From Aquilaria yunnanensis (taxonomy: Eukaryota; Streptophyta; Magnoliopsida; Malvales; Thymelaeaceae), in the NCBI GenBank assembly GCA_039654915.1, contig CM077599.1, forward strand, positions 11,286,501 through 11,350,500: 64,000 nucleotides of DNA, given 5' to 3'. The notes under the pieces were generated by a model. The model was given only the letters and a program-made list of their open reading frames with translations, made no database searches and was not told where the DNA came from. Position numbers and translations under genes: made by a program. Of the stretch, positions 35,401-47,999 are shown piece after piece. How positions within the stretch are numbered: position 1 is the stretch's first letter; the number at the start of each line of letters is the position of its first letter.

Positions 35401-37255
35401 TGCCGTTTGGCCATACTGGGCAGCAACGTGAACTACCTGCAGAACATATTCAATTCCAATAATGAAATGTATGAGTTATGATTGCCAATGCAACACAATA
35501 ATAAAAAATTGATCTATCTCTACATCCTGCTTGTATTCCAGTTAAAACTTAAAATATCAAGAACCTTAAGCCTAAAAGTCTCATAACATTACTTGCAAAT
35601 TTCAGATCTTTGCATATTTCTTCACAGGTGCAGCAATGAGCAATATAACAACAATGAGCGCATGAGCAACATTACATTTACTCCCTCCATCCCAACATGT
35701 TTGTCACTTTTGGCTTTTTGGTAAATATTATTGATGATGTGCAACATAAGAAAATTAGCCATGTTTATCCAATATTACCCTCTGCCAACTAGTATAATTA
35801 TAAAATTTTGGGACACAGAAAAAGAGGAGAAGTGACAGAGCATTTTGGAATGGAGGGAGCATATCTAAGAGAGAAACCAAAGGAAAAACCCAAAAGCCTG
35901 GGCAATTCCAGGCTTCATGAGAGATTGTAAAATGGAAAGGAACATGTCTTCTGATAGTCATAGCACAACGAAAATATTTCTCCAGGGGTTAAAGCAAATA
36001 GAACACTTGTCCCAAAAATCCACAATCCCAACCAACATTCCAAAAACAAAATATCCTCTAGAATTGCAAATCCATGTTTGAAGTAACTAGTTTATCAAAA
36101 TCCATAAAGAGTGAGAATAATGGAAAAAGTAATAACTGTAACTAAGTTTGAAAATGGTTGCCAAACTTGTTAAATTGTCATGGATTAAGACAGGATACAG
36201 CCATGGGAAAATTTATTTTGCTTAATTCAATCAAACCCATAACATGCCAATAAGGTGAGTGCCACTTCGCCCCATATAGTTCACTTAAGACAAAAAATTT
36301 CCAAAGCTGGCACTCGATTTCAGAACTTAAGTCAAGTAGTTCCTCTTAAAAATCTTTAATTTGATTACTTCCAAAGCCAACAACTGAATAAAGAAGTAGG
36401 TGAATAAATTGACTACTTTACCCTATAACCATTCATATCAGCTGCTTCAACTCGAGCTCCATTCTGGATTAGAATGTCTGCTACAGAAATCGCACCCCTG
36501 ACTGCAGCCCAGTGCAGTGCAGTCTGCTTATTGTTGTCTGCTGCATGGACATTACCGCCATGCTAAAGAAGAAAAAGCTAAGCTAATTTCAGTCAATCGA
36601 AAGATAAATTTTTCCCGACAAACCATGCACAAACGAAAAAAAGTAGGGACATACAGGATACAAGGGGAAAAATAAAAGGAAATAACAAGAGCGGAACTTA
36701 TGTATGCATAGGAGAGTAAACCACTGAATTACAGGTAACTCAAATTACCATTTAAAGAAAACTCGATATTGTAGTTAAGTGAATACGGCATTATTTGAAC
36801 ACTGTAGTTACTGAATTACTGGGTAACTCACATTACCATTTAAAGAACTACTAATAACTGAGTACAGACCGAAAAAATATAGTAAAACATATGAGAATGG
36901 CCTACAACTCCAAGCATTTCCAATCAACGAATCAAGAGGATTTTACAGCGAACAACGATATACATGGCTAAGCGCATTGACAAAATGAGAAGCGAATTTA
37001 CAGAATCCTTACGTCTATGATGTATTGTACGATATCTGGGAAGTTGTTGAGAGCAGCCCATTGGATAGCATGGTAACCATTTGAGTCGGGGCCATCAAGA
37101 GAGGCACCGTCTTCCTCGACGAATTTTCTGAGCTTGCCGAAGTCTCCATAAGCAGATGCAGAGAAGACATCGAACACAGCGACCTGGTGGCTTGGATTTT
37201 GTTGGGTTCTCGGTACTGATTCTGCCGAGACCACCTCGATCTCTGTAGAAGCCAT
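29419..37255 (-). CDS. TIP1: Ankyrin-repeat DHHC protein S-acyltransferase (TIP1/PAT24 type)
   Basis: Thirteen exons on the minus strand are phase-consistent: 37255-37013, 36562-36422, 35436-35324, 34483-34404, 33551-33388, 32666-32528, 32428-32329, 31597-31540, 30684-30607, 30523-30425, 30217-30139, 30058-29910 and 29607-29419. They encode about 543 residues. Residues ~20-215 hold ankyrin repeats ([38 protein letters not shown]). Transmembrane pairs flank a Cys-rich domain with catalytic DHHC at about 393-396 ([17 protein letters not shown]). TTxE follows at about 487-490 (ITTNE), then a C-terminus [17 protein letters not shown] like Arabidopsis TIP1. The enzyme palmitoylates proteins at Golgi/plasma membranes; TIP1 controls root-hair and cell growth. 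Introns host a Stowaway MITE (35681-35859) and another MITE-like segment (31808-32022). No defects are seen. Confidence 0.9.
31808..32022. mobile_element. MITE-like element in an intron of the acyltransferase gene
   Basis: The left end GGGGGCGGGCCCAGATTTTTA is mirrored by the right-hand GGGGCCCCTGCTAGCCCCCC sequence around an AT-rich core. This arrangement is common in plant MITEs beginning GGGGCGGACCCAG. It lies in the intron between exons 7 and 8. Ends are approximate and no target duplication was identified. Confidence 0.4.
31999..32147. repeat. 77-bp tandem duplication at the MITE edge
   Basis: GCCCCCCTTTAGTTTTGCCC recurs with period 77 (copies start at 31999 and 32076). Each copy includes CCACCCCCACCACACACA and AAATATTGAACTGT. 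The copies differ at only a few positions, so the duplication is fairly recent. Confidence 0.75.
35681..35859. mobile_element. Stowaway-type MITE in an intron of the acyltransferase gene
   Basis: The left end CTCCCTCCATCCCAACATG follows TA. The right end is its inverted partner (reverse complement CTCCCTCCATTCCAAAATG), followed by CA where TA is expected. The element is about 180 bases, non-coding, in the intron between exons 2 and 3. Confidence 0.7.
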
Positions 37256-37747
37256 TACGCTCAACGTGAATGGTACAAATTGATCGATTTGGAGGTTTAG
37301 GGTTTACTAACGAGCTGGAATCTGCGCGAGCCCAGTTTATTGTGACTTGTTTCTTTCGTGGCTTTAATGCAAAAGCAACCATTGAGCGTTTATATTTGGC
37401 CATTTTAGTCCTTGAACTACAACCCAGGACAAGTGTCCCTCTTCACTTTACAAAATTGCTAATTGCAAGAACATTATCCCAGAAATCATCCGTTAGATGC
37501 AGCCCAGACTACCAGGGAAAGAAAAACTGTTGGAAAAATACGACTGATGGCAGATCTAATACAGCAGAATTCTGAGAACCATTAATCAGGTTAAAACAAA
37601 ATTGGAATTCAATAAATTCGATTGGCCAAAACCAATTACACACTCTACATGAAGAGTCGCACAAACATTTTCCAAAAAAAAAAAAAAGAAGAAGAAGACT
37701 TGATACAGGGCACTGTTCACCTCATCAGAAACTGGAAGGATCGAAGT
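37256..37747. other. Spacer: acyltransferase promoter and B3 gene 3' flank
   Basis: It lies between the start of the acyltransferase gene and the stop of the B3-like gene, both on the minus strand. It includes an A-rich run near 37,675 and no recognisable gene. Confidence 0.4.
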
Positions 37748-38308
37748 TCAAGTCGAGAATTGATTGGAAGGCGAAGGAGGAGAGTTCAAGTCGATCATTC
37801 TGGTAGCTCCAGGAAAGGTGTTCAAGTCTGGCACATGAGCAGGTGGGGCCAACTTCAAGTCGAGCAATACCTCGGCTGCTGATAAAACAGAGTACTCATG
37901 GTCACTCACTTTTCTGGTTCCACGCTTCCGAACTTTGGCCCCAGGTACAATAACAGCTCCGTCTTCCATGACAAAAAGATCTCTGTGACTAGTGCCGGCG
38001 GCTCCGTCAGGTTTGAAAATGGTCACCCTATGACCCGCTTTCAAATTCTTGTTCTGTCGAATCAAGTCCAACCAGCCACGACCAGAAAGAACCCATTTTT
38101 TGTACCCCCCTTTCTTGCGGCTCCTGCAATTCACCTTGTAGTCTCTGCTCTTGTACTGAATCCGAAGGTTGAAGCTGTTGCCTGCAGCTCCTTGGACACC
38201 AATCAGGCTCTGCAGAAGCTTGCCGTTCACGTTCATTTCTTTGCTGATAGCGGTTCGGGAGAGCGAACGCGAGAGGACAACAGTGGCACCAAGGGTTTTT
38301 GGTTTCAT
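37748..38308 (-). CDS. Small B3-domain-like protein with three EAR-type motifs
   Basis: This is a single exon of 186 codons. Residues ~8-100 resemble the B3 fold of plant DNA-binding proteins: LSRSLSRTAISKEM, NLRIQYKSRDYKVNCRSR, KWVLSGRGWLDLIRQNKNLK and AGHRVTIFKP follow the usual order of strand, core, YVL-x-GW and K-x-GD-like elements. The likeness to the DUF313/REM-like B3 group is by pattern only. A basic cluster at ~127-133 (RKRGTRK) could be a nuclear signal. The tail has LDLKL (~149-153), DLNTFP (~161-166) and DLNSPP (~173-178), matching the LxLxL and DLNxxP forms of the EAR motif that recruits TOPLESS-type co-repressors. The ATG at 38308 is the first sensible start. A transcriptional repressor role is inferred. 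Confidence 0.6.
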   Translation of the reverse strand: MKPKTLGATVVLSRSLSRTAISKEMNVNGKLLQSLIGVQGAAGNSFNLRIQYKSRDYKVNCRSRKKGGYKKWVLSGRGWLDLIRQNKNLKAGHRVTIFKPDGAAGTSHRDLFVMEDGAVIVPGAKVRKRGTRKVSDHEYSVLSAAEVLLDLKLAPPAHVPDLNTFPGATRMIDLNSPPSPSNQFST

Positions 38309-41299
38309 TGCTTGAGATTGAAAACACTGGAGAGATTGATTTGTGAATGATCACCATAGCCATCTGTGGTTCTTAAATAGAAGGAACCAAAGACCATCCT
38401 CCTCTCGATATCGCTTGTATTCCTCTTCATCGCGCGCTTTCTGACGTTCTCACACAATGACTGTGTAATGAACTCTTCAAGAATTGCGCATGTTGGGGAC
38501 TGGGGTTGCGAGGCCCTCTGCCTGCCTTGACGCGCGAATTTTCGAACTCCCTGCAATATGGCGCTACATCATAGGCAGAAACGGGCTGCCGTTTTCAAAT
38601 CGAGTCACAGTTTCGTATTAGCTTTACCATTCTAGTGCCCTGGTAGCAGTTCGTTTTAACTTATGTAAATTGAATTCAAAAGATTTATTTTTATTTTTAT
38701 ATTTTTTTATTTAAAATTAATTTTAATTAAAATATAATATTATGTAGCTATAATAATCTATTAAAAATATAATTTTTTTAATCTTACTAAATTTTTAAAA
38801 ATTTTCTAGTTTAAGACATTAAAAAATGAGAAATTTATAAAAATTTAATAACATCATGAAAATTATTTATAAAAATTTAATAACATCATGAAAATTTACT
38901 TTCAAATGGATTATTACATCTACGTAATATTGACTTTCAAATGCAATTTGTTTCAGGCAAAAAAAATATAAAAATAAAAATAAGTCAGTTGACTTAAGTT
39001 AAAATGAATTGCCCATAACTTTTACATTTTATTTTTAGCAGCTTGTTTTTCACCGTTAATAAATTTTTCAAAATTTTAACGCTAATAAAAAAAGTTGTTC
39101 TCAAACAAGGCCCTAAAAACTCATTAAAAAACTCAATACTTTTAATTTCACTCATTTGAAAACTAGCTATATATCTACCTAATAATTATTTGAATGAATT
39201 TTTTTATAAAGTAACTAATTTTTACAAGTTTTTAGCAGCTTGTTTACAAGTTTTTTACAAACTAGCTTGTTTACAAATTTTTACAAGTTTTTTTCTCGTA
39301 CTTATCTCAAAAACAAAAAAGGGAAAAATAATAAAAACACTTAGCCCAATTCAGATAAATTTAAGTGAGATTAATTTAACTGCTTAGGCTAGTTTAAGGG
39401 TCTTAAGTGGCCCGCTAAAGAGCCTAATGGATATATCCTCATTTTCTAAGTAATTACACGAATTGTCACTTTGCCTGCTATCTAAATTCATGTCTTTTCA
39501 CACTATTCCCTTCCTTGTTGACCGACATTCACTCCAATACGTACCAATGGTTCTCATTGGAAAATCATATCCTTCCATTATCCAATGCCACCATATATGA
39601 CCTTTCTGCATGTGGGGTGCAATGATGTGAACCTTGAGCCTTTGCCAATCTATCTCTGTTCCATGACTCATGTCATAGTTCAGCACCTAATAATCTCAAG
39701 GTAAAATTGACCCTACTTGTTGTAGAGATAATTGTTGGTTTTATCTCCGCATACCTATGATTGTGGCCAACAAAGGTCCCGGATGCTAGATTAATGGAAG
39801 AATTGGAGGATTAAGCATGAGTTTAGTGTAGCGGAGGGCCGGAGGTGGAAGCTAATCACAAATATATGACTATGGCGGTTGAGTTTGACGGATGTAAAAG
39901 TCAGTCAGAGAGTACAATAGATACAAACAGTCGATTATAAAGGTGAGAAGGCTGTAGGGCCAAAGTAATAAACCCTACAAAAAACAAGGAAAATGGGGGT
40001 TGTTTTGGGATCAAGTCACTTAAGACCCATAAGATGACCTAACTCGGTCACTTTAATCCACTTATTTAAGTTGCTTTAAGTTTGAACAAATTAAGTGTTA
40101 ATCTTTTTAGAAAACTATTTCAATGATATATTTTAGATTTTTTAAATTGAAAAAACTTACAAAACATTATTAAAGATAATTATGAGCAAAATATGATAAT
40201 TTTTCCATTGTCCAATATATACTTATTCTCAATATCAAAATTTTTTGCCTCTACCTGTCATTTACATGATTTCTTGAAGTGCATTTACCAGTATGACATT
40301 GTTGACAATGTATGTGCAAGTGGCATGGTATATAATAGTGAAGATTGTCTAAATTAAAATATATAAGATGATATATCTTAGCTTATTAGCCAACAATTTT
40401 GAATAGAATGCAAGTACAAAGCTAAAATATGATCTGTTGAAAGATCTAAAATAAAAAATGTCCACTCTTAATGGAGAGTACACGAAGATACAAAAGCTAA
40501 CTTAATAAAGGTTACAATATAAAAAACCATCACCCAAAAATTATCTAAATTGTACACCGGATTCTAATTACTTTAAATACTTAACAACTTAATGGATGTA
40601 GGTTGGGTCAATTCACTAGTCACCTACGTGACTTGACCTAGATGCCTTCCAAAATGTCATTGTTTTGAATGTTTTTACATGCCATGCCCCTTGACCTAAC
40701 TCATTTATGTTCAAGCTGCCTTCATGGATTGAGATAGTGGTGCGGTGAAAAGGTCGCCAAGGGTGTTTGACACAAGCACATGGCACAATAAGGGTTAAGG
40801 AGTAATGAAATAGGGGACAACTTGTGGGTGGGTTTGCTCCACAATTTCAATGATGCCTAAATCCATATATATAAATCAACATGAGTGGAGATGTCAAGGA
40901 CACTGCCCAATATCACTTGGGAAATTGAAATTATGGTGGTCTCGCTCTTAATTGTGATTGGCTAAGTCAATGTCTATAATAATTTAAAACTTTTATGCTA
41001 CTAGTTCTTTAACGTAAAACAATAATGTATGTATGCTTAACTTTGGCTATAAGTTAACAATTAATAATCAAACAAATCATTCAATGGCCCAGGCATGGTT
41101 AAAAACAATTTAAAACAATAACAAAAGTCCATGAAATAATTTAATATCTTAAACTTCATGTAAGGACTCAATATACAATATTTAATGGTTATTGTACATC
41201 CAAAGGCAACTCTTGTATTTTATACACACTTGAAAGTCCCTTATATAACTTGTCAGTACTAAAAGACCTTACTTAGTACACAAAGGTACAAATTACTAA
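38309..41299. other. Gene-free AT-rich region
   Basis: The first ~300 bases are the likely promoter and leader of the B3-like gene. The remainder is AT-rich with direct repeats, for example TTTATAAAAATTTAATAACATCATGAAAATT-like copies near 38,835 and 38,870. No gene is seen. Confidence 0.35.
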
Positions 41300-43304
41300 A
41301 TGTCTGAAATCATAAAACTAAACTCCAGCTTGAGTTCATTTATCCCTAGACAGAGAGCTCTTTAATGCCCTTGTGTTATTTTTTAAATTCTTAGCTCACC
41401 ATTAAAACCAAAGAACAACTTTAGTTAGTGCATAAATACTAACTATAAAACTTTGAATCAAATATAGGTTCCATAACTTATACATGCATACAAAGCTTTA
41501 GCTTAACACCTCTTCTTGGTGTTATATCCAAAACATAATTTTGTTTGCAAAAAATGTAAACTTAAGGGAGTGAGGATACTGTAATTCTTAGTAAAGAATT
41601 AAACTTGCAAGAAAAACCTTATGACTGAGCAATTATAATTGAATATAAATGCATTCTTGGTGTGAGCTCAAATATATATTGTCTCGAGGTCTTATCTAAT
41701 AGTCATTAGAAATGATTTTATTGTGCAAACCCTACCTCAACTTAGTCCTATATCCTTGAAAGAACTTTATTCTTGCCCTAGCAACCATGGTGACTTGTTG
41801 CTTTTTTACTTACCTTTAATCACATTGTACAGGAGTTACTTAACTTGGTGGCTTATCTCATTAACCAAACATAGCTCAATTAAAGTGCTTAGAACCCTTA
41901 AAACTTCTCTTACCTTCTTAGCATTAACATTCTTACTTAAGGTCCCCATTCTTACTTCGACCTTAAGCGTTTTCTTTGACCACCCCTTAGCTCTCATAAC
42001 AAATGCTTTAATGTTATTTTAGAAGTGGTTCTTGGACCCTTCAAAGGTCCTAAACATCTTAGGAAGGTCTAAAGAAACTAACCAAAGCATTGAAAAATCT
42101 ATAGGAGGTCTCAAATGTCGAGCCTTAAAGGGCTAGCATTACGGCGGCAAAGGTAACACCAATGCCTTAACCTCTCAGCCTCAACTTGGCCTCCTGGCAC
42201 TGCAATGTTAGGCTTGGCACCACAACACCAAGGTGGTCGCCTTAGGTGCCATGGTTTATGCTCTTATACTTTTTATTGCATTTCATTCTTTTGTCTTACC
42301 CCAAGCCACTTCTAACTTCATACACTTTATAAATAACATGTAAAGTATCCATTAAACACTTGAAATCATAAAAATCCCTTACCTATTAATAGATCACAAG
42401 CCTTGAACATTTTTGCACTCACACTAGCATAATCCATAATCTTTGAGGTCAATGTAGCAGAATTGATTCTTGGCCTAGCAATTGGATTATCAAGCATCAA
42501 GAGCACATATGTAAGTTCAATTTAAGCAAAGAAATACTAGTTTATGGCCAATTTTACTTACTCCATTGAAACTCAATCTTGAACATTATTAGGACCTTTA
42601 TGCACCACTTGCATCCTAGCTTGTATTCCACTTTTACAAGCTAGAATCAAACTTGGATATAAGTTATTTAGCTTACCCATAACCCATTTGATTTACCTAG
42701 TCCATAATAGCTCAAATAAGCTAGGGTTTAAGAGCTTACCAAGCATCAAAACATGGCTTCAAGCTTGCTTAAACTTGAACTAGCTAATTAGACAAAAAAA
42801 AAATTTCATTTTAGAGCTTAATTTTAGTAGGGTTATGGGAGGAATGTTTTTTGGAGCTTCTCTTGCCCCGTCAATGGCATTAAATGAAAGTTTGGGGAAG
42901 GAGATGAGCCTTTTCTCTTCTTATCTCTATTTTCTCCCTTAATTACACACTAAGTCCTCCAACTTAAACTTGGTGCACTAATTGGCCCTCAATAGCTTCT
43001 AAAGTTGTTGGTTCTTTACTTTTTAAGGAATTTAGAGTAAGAAAATATTAATTTACTTAATTTCATACTCTAACTTCATTTATGACATGAAAATGTGGCA
43101 TATATGAAAAGAATTACCAATTTACCCTTCTTGGCCCTATTTTGCCCAAATGACTTAAATATTTTTTTTTTTTGCTACACCAGCCTACTTAAACCTTGAC
43201 TTAGTTTGCAATAGTGTTCTTAAGTATAAAAAATCATTCTTATAATGCACTTACCTTAGTAATCCATCATTAGGTCTTGGAGAGCCATTACAAGAGATGT
43301 GACA
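41300..43304 (-). mobile_element. Possible LTR relic of a chromovirus-type gypsy element
   Basis: On the minus strand the segment starts TGTCACATCTCTTGTAATGG, a start common among plant chromovirus LTRs, and continues as long non-coding sequence with short GC-richer islands (about 42,080-42,260). No element proteins flank it and no second LTR or target duplication was found. The lower boundary is a guess. This could be a solo LTR or ordinary intergenic DNA. Confidence 0.25.
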
Positions 43305-44539
43305 CACAATTCTCATTCATTTAGTTTGTCGAACATGAGTAGGCTGATCATATTTGACTTGAAAAATCTATTGAGCTTGATATTTTGTTCATATTTAGAT
43401 TGAAAACAATATGAATAAGTCATGAACAAGCTTTTAATTGATTAAGCTGGAGTGAAGCTCGAGCTTCTTGATTAAATTAAAGAAAAAAGATAAAATCAAG
43501 GAGAGTTGAGCTGAGCTAAGTAATAAATAAACCAAGGTTTATTTGAATCATGTATTAAGCTTGACTTTTTGTTTAGACTTGACCTGATAACATTTTGAAA
43601 AATCCATTAATGGGATTTGAATCGAGCTAAACTTGATGCGAGCTCAAGTTGTTCGTTTATTTTTCACCCTAATTTTTAGGAAAGAACCAAAAGGTTAATG
43701 GCATCCACCACTGCATTAGCAAAGCATTTCTACTGGCCAACAACAACCCAGGAGGGTAGGTCTACTTCACAGGCATATAAGGTAGGTAGAGGGCATGACA
43801 TGAAAAAATATGCAAAATAGGGGCATTTTGGGAGGTGTTGAATCCATCTATGAGCATCAATCCATCGTATAAACCAGTATATAACAAAGAAAACCAACAA
43901 ACATAATGTGAATAATAGTTTGAATCTATAAACACTAAAAAGAAACAAATACATAACATACAGAGTGGAAAATGCAAGTCTCAGGCAATAGAAAAAACGA
44001 TTTAACTTAGAAAGATTGATCTTATCAAATAATATAAAGCAGAGCTAACAATTAAAAAATTTAAAAATATTATAAAATCAGATGAACTCAAAATTATAAA
44101 CAACAATGACACTGATTAATACACACACACACAATCAAGAGAGAATCTAAAATGAGGAGCTAGACCTGACCAAAATGGCAAAAAGGTGCAATAATATACA
44201 ACAAATTTGAATGTACGTGCCAACAAAATACCCCGCTTCTGCCTTAAACATCCTTTTTCTTTTGGATCCTTCTATTCAAAGACCTTACAACCTTTGTTCT
44301 TATGGCTACCCTCAAAACCACCATCAAACTGTTCACCAACGTGAATTAAATTGCTTCGTCATACTCGAAGGTACCTGATAGCTTTTAACTATAGTAGAGT
44401 AGCCTTTTTGATTTTTTGATCATGCAAATAGATGTGAGTGCAATTAGAAGTTTCTAGACTTTGTTTTGCTATTTACCTTGCTCATGAAATGATGTCATTT
44501 TTTATTAAGTCGAAACAAAGCAACCCTCTTAAGGCCAAT
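43305..44539. other. Gene-free AT-rich region
   Basis: No gene is seen. A TTTTTCACCCTA word at about 43,660 resembles a hAT terminus, but I found no partner. A short (AC)n run lies near 44,121. Confidence 0.3.
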
Positions 44540-45985
44540 TAGGGGTGTTTAAGGGGCGAGTAGGACCGAGTTCCTGCTAAACACGACCTTACCCACATCA
44601 TTGACTGGGTTTTTCATTTCACTACCCGACTAAAGTCGCATACCCCAAAATTTTATGAAAAATTGACTCACATAAAAACCAATTTGGGTCAGTTTGGTAT
44701 GATCGGATTTCCACGTTCACCTGTACCAAAATAATTTTTATCCAAAACAATTATAAAAACACATAATAACTTTAAAATGTAACTTCTAGAAAAAGTATTT
44801 ACATCTAAATAAAATTCATGTTACTGACAAACAATAATCCTAGGAACAACCCATGAGAAAATAGTTATAGCCCAAAATAACTGTAGAGAATTAGTAAAGT
44901 TTAACCACTTAAGCCATAGAAAGCTTTGCTAAAAATAGTTATGAAGTGGAATAATAGATGAAGTAGGAATGCAAAACATATAGATTTGCATAAAACAATT
45001 TACCAATATAACAACTAGGAACAAGCGTCATTTAGGATTACAAATTTTTAGCCCAGAATTCAGTTTGTTGAACACAAAAACATAATTGCTCCAAAAGGCA
45101 CTTTACAACCAATGAGAAAAGATTCACAACCTAGAGTTTTCTTATACACATGATTCTTTCAAAAAAAATTATTCATATACAAACTTTTAAAAAAATGAAC
45201 TAACTTGACCAACAAGTTGCAAGATCTACGATGCAATATCTTATCGTAAAACTATCAAATTCATATATGTCCAAGTATGTTATTGGTTGAGCCCATTGAG
45301 ATACCATTTTCAATTAAAAATTAATAGTTAACAGAGCGAGCGAAGTTGTTACCTTTTTCAATTAACAGAGCCAAAAGAGACCGAGAAAATAAGGCAATCT
45401 ATGCAAGCAAAGAAAGATAGAGTAGAAAAAGCACCGAGGAAGATCAATCAAGGTCTGTGCAAAGTGCAAACCAGTAGGAGAGCTATTTATAGCTAGAAGG
45501 AGAAGTGAGAGATCTATCGGCAATGGAGTGGCTGCCCGCTGCCACAACCAGATGAAGTCAAAAAGAATGAGAAAAAAAAATGCTGTGAGCAAACAAGTTG
45601 TGAACACTGAACAACAGACGCCGACAACGTGAAGCAATAGCAGTACGTGATGTTTATGGACGAGGAAGGGGAAGAGAGTAAAGCTTGCAGAGCTATCTAT
45701 GGTCTGTGCGAAGTAGAGCAATCTGTGCGCATTGTAAATAGACTGAGAGGAGTAGAATGTTACGAATTGTGAATCAAACATTTAGGAATTTAGGGAAATA
45801 AGCGGGTCGGGGTGGGTTCATATAGGTTTCAATTTTAAAACTCGACCTGCACCACATAACTAAGTGGGTTTACATTTTTACTACCTTACCCAATCTTAGC
45901 CCGCATAAAACTTGCATTGTTATCAGTTAAATTCAATTTGGAGCAGTCAAATTTATGGGTTAGCTGGACTCGATGGACACCCCTA
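44540..45985. mobile_element. Non-autonomous hAT-type element (1.45 kb)
   Basis: The ends are TAGGGGTGTTTAAGGGGCGAG and, inverted, TAGGGGTGTCCATCGAG. The 8-bp flanks AGGCCAAT (44532-44539) and ACGCCAAT (45986-45993) match at 7 of 8 positions, as expected for a hAT target duplication. The interior has no transposase. The longest open frame (minus 45781-45362) is Leu/Phe-rich with no family features. A diverged duplicate of the target without the element is present at 46,168, confirming the borders. Confidence 0.8.
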
Positions 45986-45993
45986 ACGCCAAT

Positions 45994-47773
45994 ATGACAT
46001 TATTTCCTAATTAATAGACCAAACCAAACTTTTGAGTTGAAAAAGGCCCGTTACTCACAGCTAGCCCAAAAAAATTGGAACTATTCATTGAACAATATAA
46101 ATGTTCAGTATTTAGAACATAGTAGTAATAGTACATTTTGGTCTAGCCAAAACAAAATAACCTTCTTAACGCCAATATCATGCTATTTTCTAAGTGATGG
46201 GGAACACCAAACTTCTAGGCTGAAAAGCACCTACTGTTGTGTGTTTTAAACTCTAACTGTTAGCACATAAGGGATGTTAAAGTTGGGTGAAAAATAGTAT
46301 CATTTCCACAAGAATTAATTAGATTACTTGCCAAGTACCCTTACTTTAAATTAACTTTAGCTAAACAATTAAAGTTGAATGAGAATTTACACAAGACAAA
46401 TGAGCAACTAAACTTAGCTAAATGAAATGCTACTAACCTAGGATGCAAGATTGCAATGTAAATTGTGAATTTTATCAACTCACTAAACCACACTTCCTAT
46501 GGGTTCACTACTTGTTTTGATTAAGTGGTGAATTTAAATGAGTTAGTTAGTTTTTAATGCTTACTGGTAAAGTTACTCAATTGAATTATTACTTTTCCAA
46601 GTGAAAGAATTAATCTCTCTAACCTAAACTTCATAAGGATTTCCAACCGATTACTAGATTAGGAAGATGCATTAAAGCTCAACTTACCTTTACCTAATAA
46701 TTTAGACTAATTTCCCAACAAGCCCATAGCCATTAAACTCTCATCCTAGGTCCAATAACTTCTAATCTTTTCCAAGAGTTTAGAAGCAATTTATGGTGCA
46801 ACCAATTGTGGCCATCAATTAGCTAACACAACAATAAGCTCAAGAGAAGAATAAACAAGCATTTGATAGAAAACCAACATCACCTAACCATAAATTTATC
46901 CAACATAACCAATCCAAGTAGTTACATCTATAGAAAGTGCTAAGGAAGACTGCTCCATAACTAAACTAAACATAACCATGGAAATGAAATAAAAAGCATC
47001 TATATTAAACACAAATAAAAGAAAGGAAATAAGGAACCCAAAGCCCATAGATGCCTAATTCCTTAAGCTTATATATGTCTTTAAATGCTCCAAGTTTTCT
47101 CTAAGTAATGCCTAAAAGTGCTCCACAAAAGGGTGAAAGAAAAATGTAACATATGGGATAATGGGAACGTAGCTTAAGCTTGGAGGAAGAAGAAAGTATG
47201 TCAAAATTTCAAAATTTTCCAAGAGATAAGCTTCCCATTTTCACCAACAACCAAAAGGATAGAATCCCCCCCCCTCACCAATTGCAAGCCAAGGTTCAAA
47301 ATATGAGGTAAATGACCACAAAACCTGGGCATAAGGGCGCCCAATAAGGTCATTTAGCGTTGTAACCCCTAAAACTTGACGGGCATTAGCGCCGCAACGC
47401 CCAGGACACAATCTTAGCTTCCAAAATCTTTGGATTGTGGGGCTGTAGTGCCATTTGGGGCCGTAGCCCCAATGAATTATTTGTCTGAACTTTTTGGTTT
47501 TTGCTTTGCTCGCTTCCAATCAGATCCAGTGCTTCAGCTCCATTTTCCACCCTATAAAATGAAAGTCCAAAATGAGAAATGGCAAAAAATGTGATGTGAT
47601 GGTATAGAAAAAAAAGCTCAAAAATGCTAAAAAGTCAACAATTTTAACTAAATAAATTGACATCTATCATCTACTACTCACAACCAACCAAAAAAACAAA
47701 AGACTATTTAGAATATAGTAATAATTTATTAATATCAAACTTATTTTGTTTTTAGGAAAGAATAAAAAATAAA
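45994..47773. other. Gene-free region
   Basis: No gene is supported. 45,986-46,050 and 46,168-46,232 are diverged copies of each other. 47,300-47,480 is GC-richer (GGGCATTAGCGCCGCAACGC) and may be a fragment of an LTR, but I cannot assign it. Confidence 0.3.
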
Positions 47774-47995
47774 CCATTAATATTTTTTTGGGCCAAATAA
47801 ACCACTAACATTTTTGAATTGACTCAAATAGGCCACTTCCACAATGTTAACCGTTAATTCTGACAAAATCTCAATGTAAAATACTAGGTTTAGTTCTTAG
47901 ATTTTCTCCTTTTACTCCTAACACCTCTGAAGTTTGTGGATCTAACATTTCAACCACATTCACTCCTTCAAATCAAGAAAATAAAAACAAAAAAT
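47774..47995 (+). repeat. Left terminal inverted repeat of the Pack-MULE-like element
   Basis: It pairs with the reverse complement of 50047-50263 along most of its length. The longest shared block is around TAACATTTCAACCA. Confidence 0.65.
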
Positions 47996-47999
47996 AAAA

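Noticed and set aside
45362..45781. 139-codon Leu/Phe-rich frame in a hAT-type element
   Set aside because: It resembles a membrane protein only by composition, lies within a non-autonomous element and has no family match I know.
47241..47519. 92-codon minus-strand frame with Gly/Arg-rich content
   Set aside because: It lies in a GC-richer patch that looks like repeat or LTR-derived DNA. No conserved motif.
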